DNA from: Cellulomonas sp. KH9
Lineage (GTDB): Bacteria; Actinomycetota; Actinomycetes; Actinomycetales; Cellulomonadaceae
Direction of reading: 5' to 3'
Assembly (NCBI RefSeq): GCF_900114185.1
Contig: NZ_FOSE01000001.1
Location: 521,749-585,748, forward strand
DNA length: 64,000 nucleotides
Both the position numbers and the translations under genes were made by a program. A model generated the notes under the pieces. It was given only the letters and a program-made list of their open reading frames with translations, did no database searches and had not been told where the DNA came from. Below are positions 44,903 through 53,320 of the stretch, piece after piece (the stretch's first letter is position 1; the number at the start of each line of letters is the position of its first letter).

Positions 44903-46099
44903 GTGGACGGCGAGACCGAGGCCGTCGCCCCGCCGCGGCACCGCAGCCCGCTGCTCGCCCGTCGCGGTGCGGTCGCCGCGGCCGGGCCCGACGCCGGCGT
45001 CGCCTGGCACTACGGCGACCCCACCGCGGAGCAGCGTGCGCTGGCACGCGGTGGTGCCGTGGTCGACCAGTCCCACGTCGGCGTCGTCACCGTCACCGGT
45101 CCCGACCGTCTGACCTGGCTGCACTCGCTGACGTCGCAGGACCTGCAGGCGCTGGCCCCGCGCACGTCGACCGAGCTGCTCGTGCTCGACCCGAACGGCC
45201 GCGTCGAGCACGCGGCGGGGGTCGTCGACGACGGCACGACCACGTGGCTGCTCACCGAGACCGCGCCCGCCCTCGCGGCGTGGCTGGACCGGATGCGGTT
45301 CATGCTGCGCGTCGAGGTCGCCGACGTCACCGACGCGTGGGCGGCGCTCGCGGAGCCGGTCGACGCCGAGGGAGCCGCGGGGGAGCCCGTGACGTGGCGC
45401 GACCCGTGGCCTCGCACCGCCCCCGGCGGCACCCGCTACGGCGCGGACGACGACGCCCACCCGGGCGTCGACCGCCGGTGGCGCCTGGTGCTGGTGCCGC
45501 GCGAGCGGCTCGTCGAGGAGGTGCGCGCCCGGGAGGCGGCGGGCTGGCCCCTCGTCGGTACCTGGGCGTCCGAGGCGCTGCGCGTGGAGGCCTGGCGCCC
45601 GCGTCGCAGCCACGAGGTCGACGACCGGACCATCCCGCACGAGCTGGACTGGCTGCGCACCGCCGTGCACCTGCACAAGGGCTGCTACCGCGGGCAGGAG
45701 ACGGTGGCACGCGTGCACAACCTGGGCCGGCCCCCGCGTCGGCTGGTGATGCTGCACCTCGACGGCTCCGGGCACCTGCTGCCCGAGGTCGGTGCGCCCG
45801 TGCGGCTGCCCGGTGCCGCCGCGCCCACGGCCGGCGGTGCCGACGAGGCCACGACCGGCCGCGAGGTCGGGCGGGTCACCTCGGTGGCGCGGCACCACGA
45901 GCTGGGCCCGATCGCCCTGGCCGTGGTCAAGCGGTCCGTCCCGGAGGACGCCGTGCTGCTCGTGGACTGCGACGGCGGTGCGGTCGCCGGCGGGCAGGAG
46001 GTCGTCGTGCGCGGGGACGGCGTGACGCCCGACCGGCCGGCGGCGCGCGGTCCGCTGACCCGCGGACTGGGCCAGCACCCCATGCTCGGGGGCGCGTGA
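44903..46099 (+). CDS. ygfZ: Folate-binding protein YgfZ, iron-sulfur cluster repair
   Basis: This is a 398-residue GcvT-like protein. The YgfZ signature KGCYRGQET begins at Lys259 and includes the conserved Cys. Family members use tetrahydrofolate to help assemble or repair iron-sulfur clusters in certain enzymes. It has an extended N-terminus (about 1-35) and a Gly/Ala insertion near 310-325. The GTG directly follows the nitrobindin-like gene, and the pair recurs in actinobacteria, as I recall, hinting at a shared oxidative-stress role. Confidence 0.92.
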   Translation: MDGETEAVAPPRHRSPLLARRGAVAAAGPDAGVAWHYGDPTAEQRALARGGAVVDQSHVGVVTVTGPDRLTWLHSLTSQDLQALAPRTSTELLVLDPNGRVEHAAGVVDDGTTTWLLTETAPALAAWLDRMRFMLRVEVADVTDAWAALAEPVDAEGAAGEPVTWRDPWPRTAPGGTRYGADDDAHPGVDRRWRLVLVPRERLVEEVRAREAAGWPLVGTWASEALRVEAWRPRRSHEVDDRTIPHELDWLRTAVHLHKGCYRGQETVARVHNLGRPPRRLVMLHLDGSGHLLPEVGAPVRLPGAAAPTAGGADEATTGREVGRVTSVARHHELGPIALAVVKRSVPEDAVLLVDCDGGAVAGGQEVVVRGDGVTPDRPAARGPLTRGLGQHPMLGGA

Positions 46100-46118
46100 C
46101 CTCCGTGGACCTGCTGCG

Positions 46119-47225
46119 GTGAGCGCGCCGGGCGCCCTGCGGACGTCGGCCATGCTGCGGCTGCAGCTCGGGTCGCGCGTGCGTGCCGGGTGGGCGCGCG
46201 TCCGGTCCTCGTGGGGGCTCGTCCTGCAGGCGTCCGCGGCGGCGGGGCTCGCGTACGGCATCGGGCTGTACGTCTTCGGCCACGAGATGCCGTTCTTCGC
46301 GCCCGTCGCCGCGTGGCTGGCGCTCGGGTTCTCGCGCGACCGGTCGGTGCGCCGCGTCGTCGAGCTGGCCGGCGGCGTGGCGATCGGCGTGGCGGCGGGC
46401 GACCTGGTGGTGCACGTCATCGGGTCCGGCATGTGGCAGATGGCCGTCGTCCTGGCGGCCTCGGCGCTGGTGGGACGGTTCCTGGACCGCGGGGCGCTGC
46501 TCACCACCCAGGCCGGTGTGCAGGCCATCGTCATCGTCGGGCTGCCGCAGATCGGTGGCGGGCCGTTCGGCCGCTGGGTCGACGCGGTCGTCGGCGGCTG
46601 CGTCGCGCTGGCGTTCGCGCTGCTCACCCCGACCGACCCACGACGGCACCCGCGCACGCTCGCGCAGGCGGCGGTGCAGGAGCTCACCACGGTGCTGACC
46701 GTGCTCGCCCGCGGCCTGCGCGCCGGGGACGTCGAGGACGTCGAGGCCGCGCTCCTGACGGGACGGGCGTCGCAGCCGGCCCTGGACGAGTGGCGCGACG
46801 CCGCGCGCTCGGCGGCCGAGCTGGTCCGCCTGGCGCCCGCGCACCGCCGGCACCGCGCCGAGCTCGAGGGGCTGGTGGACGAGAGCGTCCTGCTGGACCG
46901 GGCCATGCGCAGCGCGCGGGTGCTGGCGCGGCGGTCCGTCGCGGTCGTCCAGGAGGGGCCGGTGCCGCCGGGGCTGGCGGACGTCGTCGCGGCCGCGGCC
47001 CGGGCCACGGACGACCTCGCCACCGCGATCGGTGCCGGGCACGACCCGCGCCCGGCGCGCGAGCGGCTGCTGGCCGTGGCCGCGGCCCTCGACCCGTACG
47101 CGCTGGCGCCCGACGACTGGACGTCGCAGTCGCTGGTGCTGCTGCTGCGCTCGCTGGTGGTGGACCTGCTCGAGGCGTCGGGGGCCACGCCCGCGGACGC
47201 CCGGGTCGCGCTGCCCGAGCTCTGA
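46119..47225 (+). CDS. FUSC-like aromatic acid exporter family membrane protein
   Basis: This is a 368-residue protein. The N-terminal half has about five membrane helices (residues 35-175), with the motif FFAPVAAWLALGFSRDRSVRR typical of FUSC/aromatic-acid-exporter domains. The cytoplasmic C-terminal half is helical. Substrate unknown. GTG 46119 lies 19 bases after ygfZ and is probably co-transcribed with it. Confidence 0.8.
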   Translation: MSAPGALRTSAMLRLQLGSRVRAGWARVRSSWGLVLQASAAAGLAYGIGLYVFGHEMPFFAPVAAWLALGFSRDRSVRRVVELAGGVAIGVAAGDLVVHVIGSGMWQMAVVLAASALVGRFLDRGALLTTQAGVQAIVIVGLPQIGGGPFGRWVDAVVGGCVALAFALLTPTDPRRHPRTLAQAAVQELTTVLTVLARGLRAGDVEDVEAALLTGRASQPALDEWRDAARSAAELVRLAPAHRRHRAELEGLVDESVLLDRAMRSARVLARRSVAVVQEGPVPPGLADVVAAAARATDDLATAIGAGHDPRPARERLLAVAAALDPYALAPDDWTSQSLVLLLRSLVVDLLEASGATPADARVALPEL

Positions 47226-47274
47226 GCGGCTCGTCCGACGCACCCGCCCGCCCTGCGTCTCGTAGGCTCTCGGC

Positions 47275-47619
47275 GTGGGCATCATCGGGTCGCTGCAGGT
47301 CCTGCTCTTCCTCGTCTTCTACGTGGCGATCCTCGTGCTGTCCGCGTGGGCGCTCGTGGACTGCCTGCGCCGTCCCGCCGCGGCGTTCACGGCCGCCGGC
47401 AAGCGGACGCGCACGTTCTGGACGTGGGTGCTCGTGGCCGCGACCGTCGTCGCGTTCATCTCGATCCCGCCGCCGCTGGGGCTGCCGCTGCGGTTCCCGT
47501 CGTTCCTCGCGCTCGTGAGCGCGGCGGCCGCCATCGTGTACCTGGTGGACGTGCGCCCGGCCGTCACGCCGTACTCGCGCCGCCGGGGCGGTGGCCCGTC
47601 GCGCGGCGGCGGGTGGTGA
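47275..47619 (+). CDS. DUF2516 family membrane protein
   Basis: This is a 114-residue protein with three membrane helices (about 5-25, 45-60 and 70-90) and a C-terminal Arg/Gly-rich tail. The WALVDCLRRP motif marks the actinobacterial DUF2516 family, whose function is unknown. TAGGCT ends seven bases before GTG 47275, so it is probably leaderless. Its TGA overlaps the asparaginase GTG. Confidence 0.85.
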   Translation: MGIIGSLQVLLFLVFYVAILVLSAWALVDCLRRPAAAFTAAGKRTRTFWTWVLVAATVVAFISIPPPLGLPLRFPSFLALVSAAAAIVYLVDVRPAVTPYSRRRGGGPSRGGGW

Positions 47620-48596
47620 GCGTCGCGGACGTCGCCGCCGGCGCGCGCCCGCTCGCACGGGTGCACCGCGGCGACCTCGTCGAGTCGGTCCACCTGGGTC
47701 ACGTCGTGGTCGTCGGCCCGGACGGGGCGGTGCGGCACGCCGTCGGCGACCCCGAGGTCACCGTGTGGCCGCGGTCGTCCCTCAAGCCGGTGCAGGCCGT
47801 CGCCATGCTGGGGCAGGGGCTGGACGTCGCCGGTGCGGACCTGGCACTGGTGTGCGCGAGCCACTCCGGGGAGCGCGGGCACCTCGACGTCGTCCGGGGG
47901 CTGCTGGCCGGTGCCGGCCTCACCGAGGCCGACCTGCGCAACACGCCCGACTGGCCGCTGGCGCCCGACGCGGCGTGGGAGTGGCGGGCGCAGGGCCACG
48001 GCCCGGCGTCGCTCACGCAGAACTGCTCCGGCAAGCACGCGGGCATGCTCGCGACCTGCCGCGCGGCCGGGTGGTCGACGCACGACTACCTGGACCCGGC
48101 GCACCCGCTGCAGCAGGCGGTGGTCGCCACCACCACCGAGCTGACCGGTGCCCCCGTGGACCACGTGACCGTCGACGGCTGCGGCGCGCCCCTGCTCTCG
48201 ACGACGCTGGCCGGTCTCGCGCGTGCCTTCGGGACCCTGGCCGCCGCGGCGGGGGACGGGCCCGCCGCCCCGGGCCGCGTGGCCCGCGCGATGGCGGCGC
48301 ACCCCTGGCACGTCGGTGGGACCGGCCGGGACGTCACCGCCTTCATGGCCGCCGTGCCGGGACTGGTCGCCAAGGACGGCGCGGACGGCGTCTACGCCGC
48401 GGGTCTCCCGGACGGCGGTGCGGTCGCCCTCAAGGTCCTCGACGGGTCGAGCCGGCCCCGCGCGGTCGTGCTCGCCGCGGCGCTGGCGCTCGCGGGCGTC
48501 GACCCGGCGCTGGTCGCCGACGCGGCCCGCACCCCGGTGCTCGGGCACGGCCGGCCCGTCGGTGAGGTCCGGGCGACGTTCGGGCCGGACGCGTGA
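47616..48596 (+). CDS. Asparaginase II family (Rhizobium etli type) L-asparaginase
   Basis: This is a 326-residue enzyme predicted to hydrolyse asparagine to aspartate and ammonia. It belongs to the family of R. etli asparaginase II, unrelated to the E. coli enzymes. The double Ser-Lys site appears as S54-S-L-K57 (RSSLKPVQA), followed by [16 protein letters not shown] and DGCGAP, whose Cys residues bind zinc in this family. GTG 47616 overlaps the DUF2516 stop (GTGA). An in-frame GTG at 47613 is the alternative. Confidence 0.92.
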   Translation: MSVADVAAGARPLARVHRGDLVESVHLGHVVVVGPDGAVRHAVGDPEVTVWPRSSLKPVQAVAMLGQGLDVAGADLALVCASHSGERGHLDVVRGLLAGAGLTEADLRNTPDWPLAPDAAWEWRAQGHGPASLTQNCSGKHAGMLATCRAAGWSTHDYLDPAHPLQQAVVATTTELTGAPVDHVTVDGCGAPLLSTTLAGLARAFGTLAAAAGDGPAAPGRVARAMAAHPWHVGGTGRDVTAFMAAVPGLVAKDGADGVYAAGLPDGGAVALKVLDGSSRPRAVVLAAALALAGVDPALVADAARTPVLGHGRPVGEVRATFGPDA

Positions 48597-48642
48597 CCTG
48601 CCGGCCCGTCGTCGGCGGTGCGGACGCGCGGTCGGTGCGGCG

Positions 48643-49080
48643 ATGAGGGCGGTCGTGCAGCGTGTCACCCGCGCGGCCGTGCGGGTCGACGGCGAGGTCG
48701 TCGGGCAGATCGACCGGCCGGGCCTGCTCGCGCTGGTCGGCGTCACCCCGGGGGACGGCCCGGCGCAGGTCGAGGTGGTCGCCCGCAAGATCGCCGAGCT
48801 GCGGATCCTGCGCGACGAGCGCTCGGCGGTCGACGTCGGTGCGCCCGTGCTGGTGGTCAGCCAGTTCACGCTCTACGCCGACGTGCGCAAGGGGCGTCGT
48901 CCCACGTGGAACGCCGCAGCGCCGGGTCCCGTCGCCGAGCCGCTGGTCGACGCGGTCGTCGCGGCGTTGCGCGCACGCGGGCTCGAGGTCGCCACCGGGC
49001 GCTTCGGCGCCGACATGGCCGTCGAGCTGGTCAACGACGGCCCGGTGACGATCCTCGTCGAGTCGGCGCCGACGGGCTGA
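48643..49080 (+). CDS. dtd: D-aminoacyl-tRNA deacylase
   Basis: This is a 145-residue proofreading enzyme that removes D-amino acids mistakenly attached to tRNA. Its characteristic motifs are SQFTLYAD and the cross-subunit Gly-Pro motif (NDGPVTI). The protein starts [13 protein letters not shown], the standard N-terminus, so ATG 48643 is secure. A strong 11-bp hairpin at 49096-49126 follows. Confidence 0.96.
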   Translation: MRAVVQRVTRAAVRVDGEVVGQIDRPGLLALVGVTPGDGPAQVEVVARKIAELRILRDERSAVDVGAPVLVVSQFTLYADVRKGRRPTWNAAAPGPVAEPLVDAVVAALRARGLEVATGRFGADMAVELVNDGPVTILVESAPTG

Positions 49081-49095
49081 GGGCGCGCACGAGGA

Positions 49096-49126
49096 AGGCC
49101 CCTCGGAGTAAGCGTCCGAGGGGCCT
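49096..49126 (+). terminator. Terminator after dtd; identical copy at 49614
   Basis: The 31-nt sequence forms an 11-bp perfect stem with a nine-base loop (AGTAAGCGT), 16 bases after the dtd stop. An exact second copy lies at 49614-49644. Position and structure fit a terminator. Confidence 0.75.
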
Positions 49127-49281
49127 CCCCGACCGTGGGTCGCGTGCCACCGGTCGCCCGGTGGCCGACGCCGCCGTTGACGGTGCGGCTCCGCCCCGGC
49201 ACCCGGTGCGACCGGCGAGCCGGTGCACCGCGGGCGGGACGTCCACGATCGACCTCCCGGTACCGGTGCGTCCCTGCGTCG

Positions 49282-49565
49282 TCATCCACAGGTCGACGGG
49301 TCGCCCCGTCGAGGTGCCGCACGTTCTCCGTTCGGTCCGTCCCCGGGGATCGGCCGTGACCCGCGGGAGGCTCCCGGGAGGGGCGTTCCTGCTGGTGGAT
49401 CACGGTCGGCCGAGGTCGATTCCCCAGTTCTAGACCCCCGGCGACCGTCCCACAAGGGCCTGTCGGGACGGGTCTTCGTCCACCGGTCCGTCCACACCCT
49501 CGTCCACAGGCCGACCTGCGAACCCATCGGTCAGACACAGGGCTGTGGACACGATCTGTGGACAC
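49282..49565. promoter_or_regulatory. Cluster of DnaA-box-like sites outside oriC
   Basis: Five 9-mers resemble the actinobacterial DnaA box TTGTCCACA. Forward: TCATCCACA 49282-49290, CCGTCCACA 49488-49496 and TCGTCCACA 49500-49508. Reverse: GTGTCCACA at 49544-49552 and 49557-49565. Four lie within 78 bases in two head-to-tail pairs facing each other. No dnaA or dnaN gene is adjacent, so this is not a standard origin. A DnaA-titrating or replication-control site is possible. Confidence 0.5.
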
Positions 49566-49613
49566 GCGGCCCGCGTCACCCGTCCGGCGGCAGCCCGCCG
49601 CTAGGCTCGGAGC

Positions 49614-49644
49614 AGGCCCCTCGGAGTAAGCGTCCGAGGGGCCT
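49614..49644. repeat. Second exact copy of the 31-nt dtd hairpin
   Basis: It is identical over 31 bases to 49096-49126, including the loop. Here it lies upstream of the macro-domain gene and seven bases after a TAGGCT -10-like hexamer. It could be a duplicated terminator closing the DnaA-box region or the start of a small structured RNA. Confidence 0.7.
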
Positions 49645-49758
49645 CATCGTGCCCCGCCCGCCGTGCCCCGCCCGCCGCGGCTCGTGCGGTGGCGGTTGGT
49701 CGGACGGTGTGCGCCCGCGGCGGTCGCCGGCCGCGCGGGGCGGCGTCAGGATGGCGCG

Positions 49759-50286
49759 ATGGGCATCGAGACGGTCCTCGGGGACATCACGCAGCAGCAC
49801 GTCGACGTCGTGGTGAACGCGGCGAACTCCTCGCTGCTCGGCGGCGGCGGGGTCGACGGGGCCATCCACGCCGCGGCCGGCCCGCGGCTGCTCGCCGCGT
49901 GCCGGGAGCTGCGCGCCACCACGCTGCCCGACGGCCTGCCCGTGGGCCGGGCCGTCGCGACGCCCGGCTTCGACCTGCCGGCCCGGTGGGTGGTCCACAC
50001 CGTCGGGCCGGACCGCCACCGCGGGCAGACCGACCCCGCCCTGCTCGCGTCGTGCGTCACCTCCAGCCTCGACGTGGCGGACGGGCTGGGCGCAACCAGC
50101 GTGGCCCTGCCCGCCGTGGGCGCGGGCGTGTACGGGTGGGACGCGGCGCAGGCGGCCGACGTGGCGGTCGGCGCCGCGCGCGCGTGGGTCGCCGCCCACC
50201 CCGGCACGCCGGTCACCACCGTGCGGTTCGTGCTCTTCAGCCCGGCGCTGCTCGGCGCGTTCGACGCCGCGCTGGCCCGGGCCTGA
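49759..50286 (+). CDS. Macro-domain protein, probable O-acetyl-ADP-ribose deacetylase
   Basis: This is a 175-residue single macro domain (MacroD/YmdB type). It has the ADP-ribose-binding motifs GDITQQHVDVVVNAANSSLL, GGGGVDGAIHAAAG and the late loop ALPAVGAGVYGW. Such proteins hydrolyse O-acetyl-ADP-ribose or remove mono-ADP-ribose from proteins. ATG 49759 lies seven bases after CAGGAT with no Shine-Dalgarno, suggesting a leaderless message. It stands alone before the PIG-L gene. Confidence 0.94.
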   Translation: MGIETVLGDITQQHVDVVVNAANSSLLGGGGVDGAIHAAAGPRLLAACRELRATTLPDGLPVGRAVATPGFDLPARWVVHTVGPDRHRGQTDPALLASCVTSSLDVADGLGATSVALPAVGAGVYGWDAAQAADVAVGAARAWVAAHPGTPVTTVRFVLFSPALLGAFDAALARA

Positions 50287-50340
50287 GCGGGGCAGGTCCG
50301 CCCGGGTGCCGTGCCCCGGGCGGCGCCCTACCGTGGGTCC

Positions 50341-51099
50341 ATGGCCGCGCCGCTGCCGTTGCTGCCCGACGAGTCGCTGACCCGCGTGCTGTGCGTCGTC
50401 GCGCACCCCGACGACCTGGAGTACGGCACGTCCGCCGCCGTGGCGGCCTGGACCGCGCGGGGCGTGGAGGTGGCGTACCTGCTGCTGACGCGCGGCGAGG
50501 CGGGCATGGACGCGCGGGATCCCGCGCACGCCGCGCAGGTGCGCGTGCGCGAGCAGGTGGCCGGCTCGCGCGCCGTCGGCGTGACCCGGGTGGACTTCCT
50601 CGAGCACCCCGACGGCGTGCTGCTCTACGGTCTGGACCTGCGCCGCGACGTCGCCGCCGCGATCCGCCGGTTCCGGCCCGACGCCGTGCTGACCACGACG
50701 TGGCGGGAGGACACCCCCGTGGGCCTCAACCAGGCCGACCACCGCGCGGCCGGCCTGGCCACGGCGGACGCCGTGCGCGACGCCGGCAACCGCTGGGTCT
50801 TCCGTGAGCTGGTGGACGCCGGGCTGGAGCCGTGGTCCGTCCGGTGGCTGCTGGTGGCGGGGGACCCGGAGCCCACGCACGGCGTGCCGGTGCCGCCGCA
50901 GGCGCTGGCGCGCGCGGTCGCCTCGCTGGAGGCGCACCGCGAGTACCTCGCGCTGCTGCCCTGGCACCCCGCGCCCGCCGACCTGGTCCCCGCCCTGACC
51001 GCCGCGCAGGGCCGGCAGGTGGGCGTGGAGCACGCCGTCGTCCTGCGGGCGATCGACCTGCAGGCGCCGCCGCCGCTGCTCGACCGGCCGTCCGACTGA
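50341..51099 (+). CDS. PIG-L (LmbE-like) family deacetylase
   Basis: This 252-residue protein is probably a zinc-dependent N-deacetylase of GlcNAc-containing small molecules. It has the family metal motif AHPDD (His22, Asp24, Asp25) and a later NQADHRAAG His. In actinobacteria this family includes mycothiol enzymes MshB and Mca. This protein is shorter and lacks their extra regions, so its substrate is open. ATG 50341 follows TACCGT by seven bases, the leaderless spacing. Confidence 0.88.
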   Translation: MAAPLPLLPDESLTRVLCVVAHPDDLEYGTSAAVAAWTARGVEVAYLLLTRGEAGMDARDPAHAAQVRVREQVAGSRAVGVTRVDFLEHPDGVLLYGLDLRRDVAAAIRRFRPDAVLTTTWREDTPVGLNQADHRAAGLATADAVRDAGNRWVFRELVDAGLEPWSVRWLLVAGDPEPTHGVPVPPQALARAVASLEAHREYLALLPWHPAPADLVPALTAAQGRQVGVEHAVVLRAIDLQAPPPLLDRPSD

Positions 51100-51123
51100 G
51101 ACCCGCCGGGCGCCGTGCCGGCG

Positions 51124-51978
51124 TCAGGGCAGGCGGAGCAGCGCCCGCAGCGTGCGGACCACGCCGTTCTCCTGGTTCGACGGTGCCACGAACCGGGCGC
51201 CGTCCCGCACCGCGGGGTGGGCGTTGGCCATCGCGAACGACCAGTCGGCCGCCGCCAGCATGCCGACGTCGTTGAGGTAGTCCCCGAACGCGACGGTCTG
51301 CTCCGGGCCCACCCCCAGCAGCTGCTGCACCTCCCGCAGCGCGTGGCCCTTGTCGGCGGTCGGGCTCATGACGTCCACCCAGTGCGCGCCGCTGACCAGC
51401 ACCGTCGCCGCGCCGGCGAACTCCGCCAGGGCCGGTCCGGCCCCCGTGTCGGCCGACCCGAAGTCGAAGACCGCGACCTTCAGCACCGTGTCGTCCACCG
51501 CCGTCAGGTCGGGCACGCGCTCGAGCAGCGCGTAGTACGGCTCGCACTGCGCCAGGAACGCGGCGTCCGTGCGCTCGACGTACGCGCTGCGCAGCCCGCA
51601 CAGCACGACCCCGAGGTCCGCGCCGTGGGCCACCTGGCGGCGGACCTCGCGCACCACGTCGCGTGCCACCTCCGCGTCGAGCCCGTCCACGGCCGCCGTG
51701 ACGCCGTCGCGCACCACGTGCGCACCGTTCTCCGCCAGGTACACCAGGTCGTCGCGTCCGAGCTGGCGGCGCAGCGTCGCGTACTGCCGGCCACTGGCCG
51801 GGCAGACCGTCACGCCGCGCGCGACGAGTGCGTCGAGCAGCGGCCAGAAGGACGGGTCGACGCGCTTGGCGTCGTCCAGCAGGGACCCGTCCATGTCCAC
51901 CGCGACCAGGCGGACGTCCGGGGCGACGGCGGGCAGGGGCGGGGCGGTCAGGTCGGGGTCCGACGGGGTCACCAGCAC
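51124..51978 (-). CDS. HAD-superfamily (Cof-type) phosphatase
   Basis: This is a 284-residue Cof/YbiV-type sugar-phosphate phosphatase. Motif I is AVDMDGSLLDD. The cap domain lies in the middle, and the late motif AFGDYLNDVGML supplies the metal-binding acids. GTG 51978 is chosen because GAGGAT on the minus strand ends seven bases before it. The much longer in-frame upstream stretch lies in the antisense of another gene and is rejected. A second GTG at 51972 is possible. Substrate not predictable. Confidence 0.9.
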   Translation of the reverse strand: MLVTPSDPDLTAPPLPAVAPDVRLVAVDMDGSLLDDAKRVDPSFWPLLDALVARGVTVCPASGRQYATLRRQLGRDDLVYLAENGAHVVRDGVTAAVDGLDAEVARDVVREVRRQVAHGADLGVVLCGLRSAYVERTDAAFLAQCEPYYALLERVPDLTAVDDTVLKVAVFDFGSADTGAGPALAEFAGAATVLVSGAHWVDVMSPTADKGHALREVQQLLGVGPEQTVAFGDYLNDVGMLAAADWSFAMANAHPAVRDGARFVAPSNQENGVVRTLRALLRLP

Positions 51979-52015
51979 CCCCCGATCCTCGCACCCGCCC
52001 GCCGCCGCCCCCGGC

Positions 52016-53320
52016 TCACCAGTTGCGTCCGCCGCCGCCCGACCCCGTGCCCGGATCCGGTCCGCCCCCGCGTGACGAGCCGGTGCCGCCGGGCGCCTGC
52101 TGCTGCCCGCCCGTCCCGCCGCCGTCGGCCTGCCCGTTGCGGTCGGCCAGCTGCCGGCGCCGCTCGGCCTCCGCCTGGGCGGGGTCGGGCGCCTGCTGCT
52201 GCCCGCGGCCCAGCTCCGGCCGGCCCTCGAGCGTGCCCTCCTCCGCCGCCCGACCCAGGTTCTCCAGCTCCGTCGACGCGCCGAGCAGGTCCTGCATCCG
52301 ACGCTCCGCAGCCCCGGCACCCTGCTGGTCCTGCTGGTCCTGCTGGTCCTGCCCACCACCCTGGCCGTCGGAGCCCTGGTCCTGCCCGCCGCCCTGGCCG
52401 TCGGAGCCGTCGTCCTGCCCGCCGCCCTGACCCTCGGTGTCGTCGCCCTCGCCGCCGCCCTCGGACTCCTCGTCCTGGCTCTCGCCGCCGCCCTCGGACT
52501 CCTCGTCCTGGCTCTCGCCGCCGCCCTCGGACTCCTCCTCCTCGTCCTCGCCGCCGCCCTGCGACGGGGGCGGGACGCAGGCGGGGTCAGCGAGTGCCTC
52601 CGCGAGCAGCGCCGCGTCGTCGGCGGCCTCGCGGAAGAGGTACGCGGCGTACCAGAGCTCGTCGGCGACGACCGGCGGATCGCCGCCCTCGTACCGCGGC
52701 TCGAGCACCTCGGCGTCGTAGGGCTCACCCGCCTCCTGCGCGGCCACCGCGTCCGCGACGGCCTGGGCGTACTCGAGCTGCTCCTCGGCCCGCTCGGTCC
52801 TCTCCTTCTCGCTGCCCGCCAGCGCCAGCGCGCGGTTGGTCTGCACCAGGCACCGGTGCTCGTCGGGGACGAGCTCCAGCGCGCGGTCGAGGGGCTCGAC
52901 CGCGCTGCGGGGCATGTCCGCGCGCAGCAGGGCCGTGCCCTCGTTGAACGGCCCCTTCCACAGCTCGACGAGCGCCCACCGGTCCTGCCGCTCGAACAGG
53001 TCGATGGCGTCCCACCACTGGTCGTCGTCGTACGCCGCCCGGGCCGCCGCGTACTGCGGGCCCAGCTGCAGCAGGGAGAGGGCGAACCCGAGCAGCAGCA
53101 CCGCGGGCAGGGCGCTCCACCGCAGCATCCGCCGGCGGCGGCGCAGGTGCGGCGGCAGGGCGCGCACCCGGTCGCGCCGGGCGGCCCGTCGCTCCGAACG
53201 GCGCCGGCGGCGCTCGGCGGTGTGGCGGGCGTTGATCTCCGCCCGCCGCTCGCGCAGCCTCTGCCGGGCCTCCGCCTGCTGGCGCTCCCGCAGCGTGCGC
53301 CCCGTGGTCCGGCGGCTCAC
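52016..53320 (-). CDS. Bat-operon membrane protein with TPR-like region and acidic repeats
   Basis: This is the last gene of a MoxR/DUF58/VWA operon and encodes 434 residues. A very basic N-terminus (1-65, mostly Arg) precedes one membrane helix (about 68-90) and a helical TPR-like segment (95-180: AYDDDQWWDAIDLFE, NRALALAGSEKER). The rest is a long low-complexity extracytoplasmic tail of Glu/Ser/Gly and Gln/Asp/Gly repeats. It corresponds to the BatC/BatE-type component. GTG 53320 overlaps the VWA stop (GTGA). Its exact role in such operons is unknown. Confidence 0.75.
   Translation of the reverse strand: MSRRTTGRTLRERQQAEARQRLRERRAEINARHTAERRRRRSERRAARRDRVRALPPHLRRRRRMLRWSALPAVLLLGFALSLLQLGPQYAAARAAYDDDQWWDAIDLFERQDRWALVELWKGPFNEGTALLRADMPRSAVEPLDRALELVPDEHRCLVQTNRALALAGSEKERTERAEEQLEYAQAVADAVAAQEAGEPYDAEVLEPRYEGGDPPVVADELWYAAYLFREAADDAALLAEALADPACVPPPSQGGGEDEEEESEGGGESQDEESEGGGESQDEESEGGGEGDDTEGQGGGQDDGSDGQGGGQDQGSDGQGGGQDQQDQQDQQGAGAAERRMQDLLGASTELENLGRAAEEGTLEGRPELGRGQQQAPDPAQAEAERRRQLADRNGQADGGGTGGQQQAPGGTGSSRGGGPDPGTGSGGGGRNW
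52461..52559. repeat. Three 33-bp tandem repeats in the acidic tail
   Basis: Two exact 33-bp units (52461-52493, 52494-52526) and a third diverged unit (52527-52559) encode 11-residue repeats of the type EGGGESQDEES on the minus strand. This is an in-frame minisatellite likely to vary in copy number. Confidence 0.8.

Larger units (their letters stand above)
49127..49758. other. Gene-free region between dtd and the macro-domain gene
   Basis: I see no credible gene in these 632 bases. The stretch is bounded or crossed by two identical 31-nt hairpins and contains a cluster of DnaA-box-like 9-mers (49282-49565). TAGGCT at 49602-49607 ends seven bases before the second hairpin, so a short RNA starting at that hairpin is conceivable. 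Confidence 0.6.

Noticed and set aside
49282..49565. Chromosomal replication origin
   Set aside because: There is no dnaA, dnaN or A/T-rich unwinding element and only five boxes, far fewer than an actinobacterial oriC.
51979..52728. Long N-terminal extension of the HAD phosphatase
   Set aside because: The added residues are antisense-like low complexity covering the TPR-type gene. GTG 51978 with GAGGAT seven bases before it gives the normal Cof-type length.
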